Shown one piece after another: positions 16,909-24,735 of a stretch of 64,000 bases of DNA. The notes beneath the pieces are model-generated. The model worked only from the letters and a program-made list of their open reading frames with translations, made no database searches and was not told where the DNA came from. The stretch is from Candidatus Margulisiibacteriota bacterium (GTDB lineage Bacteria > Margulisbacteria > Riflemargulisbacteria > GWF2-39-127), in the NCBI GenBank assembly GCA_003242895.1, contig QKMY01000031.1:46942-110941 (forward strand). Reading direction: 5' to 3'. Within the stretch, counting starts at the first letter, position 1; each line of letters starts with the position of its first letter. A program made the position numbers and the translations under genes.

Positions 16909-17349
16909 ATGGAATCAGAAAATAACAACAACACTAACAATCCCGGTTCACACCTGACAACTGAAGATTCGCTCTCTTCGTTTTCCGACTCGCGCATCAA
17001 AATAGATGATATTATCAGTAGCGTGGTCATGCGATTAAAGCAACTTAATCCATATAAAGTGATTCTTTTTGGTTCATATGCTTATGGCACGCCTAGCGAG
17101 GATAGTGATATAGATCTTTTGATTGTTACTAATGATGAGTTTTTTCCTGTTAACTATAAAGAAAAATCTGATATATATTTACAATTCGCTGAGTGTCTCT
17201 ATGAGATAAAAAAAAATATATCTATTGATATAATAGTGCATACCCTGCCAATGCACGAAAAATTTAAACAGCTAGATAGTTTTTTTTCAAAAGAAGTTAT
17301 TAGTAAAGGTAGAGTTATATATGAAGGAAATAACAAAAGAGTGGCTTGA
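16909..17349 (+). CDS. MNT-type nucleotidyltransferase (module D) with a borrowed N-terminus
   Basis: The nucleotidyltransferase core lies in residues 40-146: VILFGSYAYGTPSEDSDIDLLIV and ISIDIIVHT. The first 36 residues (Asn/Thr/Ser-rich) are not part of the fold. Their DNA, together with about 100 bp upstream, resembles the sequence ahead of and at the start of wzz (17750-17960), so the gene seems to have been fused to a duplicated wzz start. Its stop overlaps the HEPN gene by 29 bp with the same spacing as modules A and C. Because the HEPN gene has a premature stop, this antitoxin-like protein is probably unpaired. Confidence 0.78.
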   Translation: MESENNNNTNNPGSHLTTEDSLSSFSDSRIKIDDIISSVVMRLKQLNPYKVILFGSYAYGTPSEDSDIDLLIVTNDEFFPVNYKEKSDIYLQFAECLYEIKKNISIDIIVHTLPMHEKFKQLDSFFSKEVISKGRVIYEGNNKRVA

Positions 17350-17728
17350 AAGAGCTACTGAAGATATAGAAACTATTAAATATATAATGAATAGATAATG
17401 TTTGACTAGTATTGTTGCTTTTCATGCACAGCAGTGCCTGGAAAAAAGTTTTAAAGCAATATTAGAAGAACAAAACGAAAAAGTTAAGAAAATACATGAT
17501 CTGGAGAAATTATACAATCAAGTTTCGGAATATGTAATATTGAAATTAGATTATAAAATTTTAAGACAGTTAGATCAGTTATATATAGAAGCCAGATACC
17601 CCGGAGAAATGGGATTGATGCCAAATGGCAAGCCTGCGATAGAAGATGCTCAAGTTTTTTATAAGTTTTCTAAAGATATATATAATCAAATATTAAATTT
17701 TTTAGGTGGTAGTGATAGAAAACTTTGA
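17321..17728 (+). pseudogene. HEPN gene with an in-frame stop codon (module D partner)
   Basis: From ATG 17321 the frame reads KEITKEWLERATEDIETIKY, reaches a TAA at 17396-17398, and continues in the same frame with LTSIVAFHAQQCLEKSFKAIL through to YNQILNF. Together they make a normal-length PF05168 HEPN protein, so one nonsense change separates the first helix from the rest. Restart at the TTG at 17402 would give a protein without helix 1. A sequencing error would have the same look. It partners the nucleotidyltransferase at 16909. Confidence 0.82.
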
Positions 17729-17751
17729 CATAACCTTTATATTTGTCATCT

Positions 17752-17861
17752 CATGAATCACTTGGAAACAGGTTGATCTTTTATCTAATTCGATGGATAA
17801 TATTAACGTCGGCGAACCCAAGTGATACTCAGATTAATAAAATATCTTAAGAGTGTAAATA
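17752..17861 (+). pseudogene. Decayed S23 gene tail ahead of wzz (copy 4)
   Basis: The stretch GAATCACTTGGAAACAGG...GATAATATTAACG...ATTAATAAAATATCTTAA matches the tail of copy 3 closely and that of copy 1 more distantly. In one frame it still reads DLLSNSMDNINVGEP, parallel to DNLSNSIDNYKVDQ of copy 1, before stops intervene. It now forms the 5' leader of wzz. Confidence 0.6.
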
Positions 17862-18866
17862 ATGGAAATAACGGAAATAGAAAATAATACTACCAGTAAA
17901 AATATCAACTCACAACTCACGACTGACAACGTTACTCATCAATCGTCACACGTCACACGTCATCCATCACCGACATATTACGATGATGAGATCGACATTA
18001 TTGAGTACATCAAAATAATCTGGAAATACAAATGGTTTATTATTCTGGTAACGGTGTTAGCGGTAATTGGTACGTATTTTTATACCAAAAGTTTGCCGAA
18101 GATATATTCTTCGACAGTGTCTGTAATTATCCCGCAGGAAGAAGGCGGGGGAAGTGGTCTCTCTGCAGTGCTTGGCGGGATGGGATTTGGCAATCTCATG
18201 GCGGGCAATTCGAATGCAGAATTGATTTTAGAGGTATTAAAGAGTCGAAGGATGGCAGAAGTGGTATCAAAAAAATTTAATCTCCCGCAATATTATGATG
18301 GAAGAGTCAAAAAATTCCAGTTGGGAAAAGTAGCTAAAAAGGCATCAACGACTACAGAAACTCTATTTTCTGAATTAGTCAAGCTTGGCTATATAGATGT
18401 TAATGGAAAAGTACAAATTGATTTTGACACAATGTTAGGCCAATTCGAGCCAAGACTCTCAAAGGTTTTTATACCAGTAAGTAAAGATATTTTTAAGATA
18501 CTCAAAGAGGCTCATCCAATTGACAAAGAAATTAAGGCTCTCACAATATTACAGAAAAGAACTCAATTTCAAGCAACAAAAAGTGGAGTAATTCGAATAA
18601 CCGTTGAAGATAATATGCCAGAAGTTGCAGCTGGCTTGGCAAATTATTATATTATCGCACTTGATAAAATAAATGAAAGTCTTCAAATTACTACTAAAAA
18701 ACCTTTTCTTCAGGTTTTAGATTCTGCTATTGTTCCAATTCGACAATCTAAACCAAATTTAAAAATTAATGTTTTAATTGCTGGTGTTTTGTCTATATTG
18801 TCGACTTTTTTTATTTCTTTCATCATTGAGTTTTTTGTATTAGCATATAAAAATAGTAAGCGATAA
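17862..18866 (+). CDS. Wzz-type polysaccharide chain-length regulator
   Basis: Inner-membrane polysaccharide co-polymerase of 334 residues that sets glycan chain length together with Wzy. The Wzz domain starts at EIDIIEYIKIIWKYKW; the first membrane segment is about residues 58-78 (FIILVTVLAVIGTYFY) and the second near the C-terminus (VLIAGVLSILSTFFISFIIEF). Between them lies the periplasmic loop with VSVIIPQEE. No C-terminal tyrosine-kinase domain is attached. The first 40 residues are a low-complexity Asn/Thr/Ser/His extension encoded partly by a heptamer tract (17944-17964); a later start is possible but no other ATG with a ribosome site is evident. It heads the main polysaccharide cluster. 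Confidence 0.88.
   Translation: MEITEIENNTTSKNINSQLTTDNVTHQSSHVTRHPSPTYYDDEIDIIEYIKIIWKYKWFIILVTVLAVIGTYFYTKSLPKIYSSTVSVIIPQEEGGGSGLSAVLGGMGFGNLMAGNSNAELILEVLKSRRMAEVVSKKFNLPQYYDGRVKKFQLGKVAKKASTTTETLFSELVKLGYIDVNGKVQIDFDTMLGQFEPRLSKVFIPVSKDIFKILKEAHPIDKEIKALTILQKRTQFQATKSGVIRITVEDNMPEVAAGLANYYIIALDKINESLQITTKKPFLQVLDSAIVPIRQSKPNLKINVLIAGVLSILSTFFISFIIEFFVLAYKNSKR
17944..17964 (+). repeat. Heptamer tandem repeat within the wzz 5' end
   Basis: CGTCACA is present twice and a third unit reads CGTCATC, so three 7-bp units lie inside the N-terminal coding extension. Related GTCAC/GTGAC-rich tracts occur at 14540-14551, 15768-15784 and 39962-39973, near gene edges. A 7-bp unit shifts frame on copy-number change. 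Confidence 0.65.
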
Positions 18867-18915
18867 ATAAATAGAGCATTAATAACATAATTCCACTATT
18901 TCAATCAGGATATTT

Positions 18916-20922
18916 ATGAGCCGTATTAAATCTATATTAATCTGTATAATTTTGATCTTCTTCGGTATTATTGTTTTTTATGGTCAATCCGTAAACTTTA
19001 ATCTATATATTGCAGATGATTTTTCTGCGTTTACTCCTGGCTTTTACGAAAAGTATAGCGATCCTGTTGTAATATTAAAAAACAACTTAGATATTTTTTT
19101 TAAAAGAACATATTCTACCAATTTAGAAGTTACCCCTGGTACATATAGGCCTTTGTTTAATTTGCCAATCTGTATAGTGAACGAATTTGCGAAAGGTAGT
19201 CCCTTAATTATTAGGATTATACAGGTTAGTATTACTTTTTTTGCCGTTTTATCTGTTTTTTTACTTGTTATGCTAATTACACGGGATGTGTTTATTTCTT
19301 GTTTTACTTCATTTCTTTATCTGATTTCTGGAGTTATTGCCTATCAGGCAACCTGGCCTATTACAATTCCATATTTATTTAATATAATATTATTTTCGTT
19401 ATCTTTTTCTTTTTTTATATTGTCTTTGGAGGTTGATCATAGGAACAAACTGTATGCTTTTTTTTCATTTATTTTTTTCTATTTGATGATGATGTTTTCC
19501 GAAACTGGGGTTGTTTTGCCTGTAATTGCCATGGCTTATTTATTTTTCTCAAAGGGATATAAGCTTAAAAAAACTTTATGGGCCGCTTTTCCTCTTTGGC
19601 TTGGTTTTTTCATTTATTTTTTTATTAGGCTAGTATGGCTCGATATGCCTGTTTTAGATAATAGTAGCCAGTATGCTAATCAAGCCGGTTCTTTGTTATT
19701 TGGAAGCTCAGGTCAACTAATTCAGTATCTATCTCGTATTCTTGAGCATATCTTTGAAGTTATTATACCTTGGAGTTATTATACTACTTATTGGGAAATT
19801 GGTTTTTCTTTTTTAGTCCTTGTTGCTATTTTTTTATTTTTCATTAAGCACAGAAAAGAAATTTTATTTTATTTTCTGTGGATAGTAGTTGCTGCTCTTC
19901 CTTTGTTTGGGAATGCAACTGTTAGAATCGCATTTTTTACAACTATTCCAATCTCTATAATCATCGCAGTTATGTTTAAAAATAGTATTCAGAATAAAAA
20001 GTATTTAAATATTGCCATTGTTTTACTTTTTGTTTTTATGCAATATTTAGGTCTAATTAATATTTTAAAGATTATGAACTCAGCTGAATCTGATAATCCA
20101 TTGACATTAGGTGCTAATACAATAAGAAATCAATTGGTGAATTCTTCAAAGAATAAATTAAAACTTAATACCGAAATCGATTCTTCTTCTAAAGTTATCT
20201 TAGGATTTAATAAGTCTTTTGATTATACAATACTGAAAAACCACAATGAAAATCTATTTAATTCTATTAAGGAACATCTTTCGGCCGCTCAACTTACTTA
20301 TGCTCGTAAAATAAAGTTGCCTCCAATTATTATCACTCCCATTGATTATAAAATTATGGTTTTAGTACCACCAACAGCAAATATTGCAGCATTTTATATA
20401 GACGTAACTCCAACTACATGGTATGAATATTTATATTCAATGAGGAATTTAGCAAAACCGAAATTGTTTGTATCAGGAATCCCAATAGATAAGTCTTTCT
20501 TAAATTATCCTATGACTACAATGAATAGGCCATTAGCATTTAAATACTCGTCTTATTTGAGTAAAAGGCTTATGACTAGTCGAGAATATAATTATATTAA
20601 TTCATTTGATAGGATAGGTGCTTATAATTATTTTGGTACTTTTAAAGAAGATACATTTATAGATATAACTCATGTTGGTGCCTTTAAGCCAAATAAACTT
20701 GGTATCTATGATTTGAATGGAAATGCTTGGAATATTGTTTCTGATAATTGGGAAAATGAAAAATATTTTATGCCAATTTTTGGTGGAAGTGCTTTTAGTA
20801 CTAGACAAGTTGATTGTAGAGGCTATAGAATTAAATGGCCAATTAATGGATTGGGCTTTTTTGGCATAAGAATGGTTGCAGATTTGAATACTATTAAGAA
20901 ATTGTTAAGTTGTGATCAATAA
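18916..20922 (+). CDS. Polytopic GT-C-like membrane protein fused to an FGE-sulfatase-like domain
   Basis: 668 residues. The first 390 form about ten membrane segments, starting with ILICIILIFFGIIVFYG and followed by an acidic loop LYIADDF, the position where GT-C glycosyltransferases carry their catalytic acid. After a linker, residues about 480-665 resemble a formylglycine-generating-enzyme (SUMF1, C-type-lectin) domain: MVLVPP...FYIDVTPTTWYEYL, NRPLAFKYSSYLSKRLMTSREY, VGAFKPNKLGIYDLNGNAWNI and FGGSAF...CRGYRI..GFFGIR. Only one of the two catalytic Cys positions of true FGE seems retained. The domain may bind a ligand rather than modify protein. Sits between wzz and the FdtA gene, so a role in surface glycan assembly is likely, but the exact function is unknown. 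Confidence 0.75.
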   Translation: MSRIKSILICIILIFFGIIVFYGQSVNFNLYIADDFSAFTPGFYEKYSDPVVILKNNLDIFFKRTYSTNLEVTPGTYRPLFNLPICIVNEFAKGSPLIIRIIQVSITFFAVLSVFLLVMLITRDVFISCFTSFLYLISGVIAYQATWPITIPYLFNIILFSLSFSFFILSLEVDHRNKLYAFFSFIFFYLMMMFSETGVVLPVIAMAYLFFSKGYKLKKTLWAAFPLWLGFFIYFFIRLVWLDMPVLDNSSQYANQAGSLLFGSSGQLIQYLSRILEHIFEVIIPWSYYTTYWEIGFSFLVLVAIFLFFIKHRKEILFYFLWIVVAALPLFGNATVRIAFFTTIPISIIIAVMFKNSIQNKKYLNIAIVLLFVFMQYLGLINILKIMNSAESDNPLTLGANTIRNQLVNSSKNKLKLNTEIDSSSKVILGFNKSFDYTILKNHNENLFNSIKEHLSAAQLTYARKIKLPPIIITPIDYKIMVLVPPTANIAAFYIDVTPTTWYEYLYSMRNLAKPKLFVSGIPIDKSFLNYPMTTMNRPLAFKYSSYLSKRLMTSREYNYINSFDRIGAYNYFGTFKEDTFIDITHVGAFKPNKLGIYDLNGNAWNIVSDNWENEKYFMPIFGGSAFSTRQVDCRGYRIKWPINGLGFFGIRMVADLNTIKKLLSCDQ

Positions 20923-20963
20923 ATTAATCAAAATTATTGTTAATCTAAGGTTATTGATAATCG

Positions 20964-21338
20964 ATGGCACATATATATAAATTGAAAACATTTGCAGATC
21001 CAAGAGGTAATCTAACTGTAATAGAGAAAGAAATTCCATTTCCTATTATGCGTATTTTCTATATATATGGAGTTGATGACTCTGTTAGAGGAAAACATCG
21101 TCATCATAAGACTGAACAGTTTCTAGTAGCATTACAAGGATCGTGTAAAATCGTTAGTTGTTCTGGTGATTATATGTGCGATGAAGAATACCTACTAAAT
21201 GATCCTTCTCATGGTCTTTTTTTGGCACCAGGTGATTGGCATTATATGATGGAGTTTAGTCGGGATTGTATTCTCCAGGTTTTTGCTTCTTCCTATTTTG
21301 ACCATGAAGATTATATATATGAGCCTTATAAAAAATGA
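20964..21338 (+). CDS. fdtA: FdtA/QdtA-like sugar 3,4-ketoisomerase (cupin)
   Basis: A 124-residue cupin of the WxcM/FdtA family that converts dTDP-4-keto-6-deoxyglucose to the 3-keto isomer. Motifs include DPRGNLTVIE at the start, GKHRHHKTEQFLVALQG with the paired active-site histidines (about residues 47-52), and LFLAPGDWHYM. The gene overlaps the next aminotransferase by 4 bp, the classic FdtA-FdtB order. Whether the product is the galacto (Fuc3N) or gluco (Qui3N) isomer cannot be read from sequence alone. The required dTDP-glucose 4,6-dehydratase is not in the window. Confidence 0.88.
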   Translation: MAHIYKLKTFADPRGNLTVIEKEIPFPIMRIFYIYGVDDSVRGKHRHHKTEQFLVALQGSCKIVSCSGDYMCDEEYLLNDPSHGLFLAPGDWHYMMEFSRDCILQVFASSYFDHEDYIYEPYKK

Positions 21339-22426
21339 TCGAATACGAGAACCTTGCACTACTAAATAAGCCATTCAAAAAAGACTATATTAAGGTTGCT
21401 AAAGCAATTATTGATAAAGGTTGGTTTGTTTTAGGTGAGAATGTTCAATTGTTTGAAAAAGAATTTGCTGAATATTGTGGGACTTCTGATTGTATTGGCG
21501 TAGCTTCTGGTCTGGATGCTTTAATTCTTTCTCTTAATGCTCTAGACCTTCCTAAAGGTAGTGAGGTTCTTGTTCCCTCAAATACATATATAGCCACTAT
21601 TTTGGCAATAATTCACAATGGTTTTATTCCTGTGTTGGTAGAGCCAGATATAAATACATATAATATTGATCCAAATAAAATCGAAGAGAAAATAACTAAT
21701 AAAACTAAAGCAATAATTGTTGTTCATCTTTATGGTAAATTGTGCCAAATGGATAAAATAGTTTCTATAACTAGTAGGCACAATCTGTTTTTAATAGAGG
21801 ATTGTGCTCAGGCGCATGGTGCTATGTTTAAAAGGCAGAAAGCCGGCACTTTTGGAATCTTTGGTGCTTTTAGTTTTTATCCTACTAAAAATCTTGGTGC
21901 ACTTGGTGATGGAGGAGCAATACTTACTAATAATAAACAATATGCCGAAAAACTAAGATATTTGAGAAATTATGGGTCAAAAAGTAAATATTATAATGAG
22001 TATATTGGTTTTAATTCTAGATTAGATGAATTACAGGCTGCTTTTTTGCGAATCAAACTTAAGAAGCTTGATGTTATTAATGAACATAAGAGAAACTTAG
22101 CTAATTTATATAATATTGGTCTTAATAATGAGTTAATTGTTAAACCTAAAAGTGATGAAGTTTTTTTTGATGTATATCATATTTATGCTATTAGAAATAG
22201 TAACAGGTCTGAATTAAGAGATTATTTATTTGATAATGGGATTAAGACTGAGATTCACTATCCTGTTGCACCACATAGACAAAAAGCTATGCAGAACTTG
22301 TTTAGCGAGGAGTTTTTGATTTCTGATGAAATTCATAATTCAATTTTGAGTTTGCCTATATCTTATTTTCATAAATTTGAAGATATTATAAAGATAATAG
22401 ATGTAATTAATAGATGGGGTAATTAA
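21335..22426 (+). CDS. fdtB: DegT-family aminotransferase, FdtB/QdtB-like
   Basis: A PLP enzyme of 363 residues that would aminate C3 of the dTDP-3-keto-6-deoxyhexose made by the upstream FdtA-like enzyme. It begins IEYENLALLNKPF, has ASGLDALILSL for the PLP phosphate, IEDCAQAHGA with the ring-stacking and ring-nitrogen residues, and SFYPTKNLGALGDGG with the Schiff-base Lys near residue 187. The end includes HIYAIR and IHYPVAPH typical of the sugar aminotransferases. Pairing with FdtA (4-bp overlap) gives the substrate; the downstream N-acyltransferase (FdtC) is not adjacent. Confidence 0.87.
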   Translation: MIEYENLALLNKPFKKDYIKVAKAIIDKGWFVLGENVQLFEKEFAEYCGTSDCIGVASGLDALILSLNALDLPKGSEVLVPSNTYIATILAIIHNGFIPVLVEPDINTYNIDPNKIEEKITNKTKAIIVVHLYGKLCQMDKIVSITSRHNLFLIEDCAQAHGAMFKRQKAGTFGIFGAFSFYPTKNLGALGDGGAILTNNKQYAEKLRYLRNYGSKSKYYNEYIGFNSRLDELQAAFLRIKLKKLDVINEHKRNLANLYNIGLNNELIVKPKSDEVFFDVYHIYAIRNSNRSELRDYLFDNGIKTEIHYPVAPHRQKAMQNLFSEEFLISDEIHNSILSLPISYFHKFEDIIKIIDVINRWGN

Positions 22427-22429
22427 TTT

Positions 22430-23350
22430 ATGAAAATTAGTATATGCATTCCAGTTTATAATGGTTCCGAAACGATTGTCCAACTTGTCGCAGAGGTTAT
22501 TGATAGGCTTGGAAGTGATTTATTTGAGATTATTCTAGTAAATGATGGCAGTAAAGATAATAGTGAATTTGTTTGTACCCAATTGGCTAATTCAAATAAG
22601 TTAGTTAAATTTATTTCTTTGAGAAAAAACTTCGGAGAACATAATGCTGTTATGTGCGCTTTAAATTATGTTGCGGGTGATTGTGCAGTAATTATAGATG
22701 ATGATTTTCAGAATCCGCCTGATGAGATCATGAAGCTAGTAATTGAAGCCAGTAACGGTTATGATGTTGTTTATTCATATTATGAGAAAAAGAAACATCA
22801 CTGGTTTAGAAATCTAGGTAGTGCTTTTAATGATTACGTTGCGACTCAGTTAATAGGTAAGCCAAGAGATTTGTATTTGTCTAGCTTCAAGCTTATATCA
22901 AGAGATGTTGTTACTGAGATTATTAAATATAAGGGACCATTTCCTTATATAGATGGTTTGTTACTTAGAGCAACAAATAATATTGGGAAAGTGATGGTAA
23001 ATCATTTTTCTCGTAGAGAGGGTGTTTCTAATTATACTTTAAGCAAATTGGCTTCATTATGGCTGAATATGTTTATTAATTTTTCTATCAAACCTCTAAG
23101 ATTGTTTATTGGATTCGGAATGTTAGTTGCGTTATTAAGTTTTATTTTGCTAGTTAATGTGGTTTTTGAAAAGATACAAAATCCAGGAATGCCTTTAGGG
23201 TGGGCGTCCACAACTGTTTTAATTCTGTTCTTTTCAGGTGTTCAAATCGTATTTATGGGTTTGATAGGAGAGTACATCGGGAAATCCTATTTGGATCAAA
23301 ATAATACGCCTCAGTGGGTCATTAAGAATAAGATTAACTGTGCTGAATAA
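22430..23350 (+). CDS. Polyprenyl-phosphate-type family 2 glycosyltransferase
   Basis: 306 residues with an N-terminal GT2 domain (ISICIPVYNGSETI, LVNDGSKDNS, VIIDDDFQNPP with the DXD) and two C-terminal membrane segments (LRLFIGFGMLVALLSFILLV and TTVLILFFSGVQIVFMGLIGEYIGKSY). This architecture is that of GtrB/ArnC/DPM1-like enzymes that load a sugar onto undecaprenyl phosphate; GEYIGK is a typical end. A GtrA-like protein is encoded at 37873, which could be the matching flippase. Follows the aminotransferase by 3 bp. Confidence 0.88.
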   Translation: MKISICIPVYNGSETIVQLVAEVIDRLGSDLFEIILVNDGSKDNSEFVCTQLANSNKLVKFISLRKNFGEHNAVMCALNYVAGDCAVIIDDDFQNPPDEIMKLVIEASNGYDVVYSYYEKKKHHWFRNLGSAFNDYVATQLIGKPRDLYLSSFKLISRDVVTEIIKYKGPFPYIDGLLLRATNNIGKVMVNHFSRREGVSNYTLSKLASLWLNMFINFSIKPLRLFIGFGMLVALLSFILLVNVVFEKIQNPGMPLGWASTTVLILFFSGVQIVFMGLIGEYIGKSYLDQNNTPQWVIKNKINCAE

Positions 23351-23354
23351 TATA

Positions 23355-24680
23355 ATGATAATAAAATTTAATAAAAAACATATTACTGAACTTTTCGCAA
23401 TGGTTATAGGTTATCCACTAATGATGGGGAGTATTTTTATTGGAAACCGTTTCATGACCGAAGTAATTCCTCCTCATACAATGGGCATGCTTGGATTAGC
23501 ACAAACAGCGGGTATCATTGCTGGAATATGGCCTAGTGGTTTAGCGTATACATTGGGTAGGTATTTTATTTTATTCAAGAGCCGAAATAAATTAGGGGAA
23601 TTTGTTGCCTATATTAATAGGTGCTTAATGAAATGGTCAGTTGCAATTGTTGCTATAGCAATAGTGGCTTGTTTGTTTGATTTGTTTGGTATTACGCATC
23701 ATTGGGGGCTACTCATAGCGCTAGGTCTCTTAAGTTCAATTCCTGGGGCAACTTATTCTTTGTTATCAACCTGCCATAATACAGAAAGGCGACGCTTTCT
23801 TGTAAGTATTCACATGTTTTTATTTAGCGGTTTAAGACCATTTGTTGCAGGATTGATGGGGCTTGTTTTACTTAGGACAGAAACTATTTTGATAGGCTAT
23901 TTTGTTTGGTCATTTCTGGTAACATATTCATTGTGGTATTTTTTCAATAAAAAACACAATCATGAATTGAAAGCGTCAGAATTATTACATATAGACGAAA
24001 AGTCTGAGTTAAACAAATACACTCGGTCAATGTATTCCTTTCAAGTGGTCAATAATCTTCAGCCTTTTTTAGAGCGTTGGGTTTTGGGTATATTTAGTCC
24101 TGTTTACGTTGGTCTTTACATGATGGTTTATGGTTTGTCTTCATTAGCCACTCAGATCGTTTCTTCAACAATAAATATGTTTTTGTATCCAATTTTGTTT
24201 CCAAAAGCCGATAAAATCAATTCTAAAGATGATTTTTATTCTCTCTTGAAATTATATATATTGAATATATTCTTACTTATTGTATTATTCGCATTAATGC
24301 TGCTGTTCTGTATGTATTTTAAGGATTTTTTAATAAATTGCTTGTTTTCTTCAAAATATCAAGAGGTGAAAGACTATTTTATGATAATCCTTTTAAGTCA
24401 AATTTTATTGCAGATATCTATTGTTGGTTTTTCTTCAATTGGCCAAGCATTAAAGAATATGAAAGTATTTGTAGTTATTAGATTCCTATCAATTGTTATT
24501 TATATTCCTTTAGGGTTTCTTTTAACAAAAACAAATGGTTTATTAGGTTTTTCCTGGTCGATTCTCGTCGGACAACTACTTCTATTTGTTTTTTCTTTAT
24601 TTGCAGTAATTGCCATTTGTATAAAACATTCCAAAAGAAATTACAATCAACACGAAATGATAGCTGATGCTGTGGTTTGA
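23355..24680 (+). CDS. Wzx-like polysaccharide flippase candidate
   Basis: A roughly 440-residue polytopic membrane protein with 12-14 hydrophobic segments and an early GYPLMMGSIFIGNRF motif, resembling MOP-superfamily oligosaccharide flippases that move undecaprenyl-linked repeat units across the inner membrane. The frame is open from a GTG at 23340 that overlaps the preceding gene; I prefer ATG 23355, 4 bp after its stop, though no good ribosome site is visible for either. It lies in the middle of a glycosyltransferase cluster that otherwise lacks a flippase. Family assignment rests on topology and context more than on exact motifs. Confidence 0.72.
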   Translation: MIIKFNKKHITELFAMVIGYPLMMGSIFIGNRFMTEVIPPHTMGMLGLAQTAGIIAGIWPSGLAYTLGRYFILFKSRNKLGEFVAYINRCLMKWSVAIVAIAIVACLFDLFGITHHWGLLIALGLLSSIPGATYSLLSTCHNTERRRFLVSIHMFLFSGLRPFVAGLMGLVLLRTETILIGYFVWSFLVTYSLWYFFNKKHNHELKASELLHIDEKSELNKYTRSMYSFQVVNNLQPFLERWVLGIFSPVYVGLYMMVYGLSSLATQIVSSTINMFLYPILFPKADKINSKDDFYSLLKLYILNIFLLIVLFALMLLFCMYFKDFLINCLFSSKYQEVKDYFMIILLSQILLQISIVGFSSIGQALKNMKVFVVIRFLSIVIYIPLGFLLTKTNGLLGFSWSILVGQLLLFVFSLFAVIAICIKHSKRNYNQHEMIADAVV

Positions 24681-24735
24681 AAGTTTGAAGTGCTTTTATT
24701 GACAATAAATTTAAGGAGTGATATTAATTAACACT

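Noticed and set aside
15253..17861. S23/four-helix-bundle pieces as accessory (Avd) genes of a diversity-generating retroelement
   Set aside because: No reverse transcriptase, no template/variable repeat pair, and the pieces are N- and C-terminal fragments only.
15022..17964. Short direct repeats that might be a CRISPR array
   Set aside because: The units are 7 or 12 bp, directly adjacent, without spacers, and lie in coding sequence. No cas genes are present.
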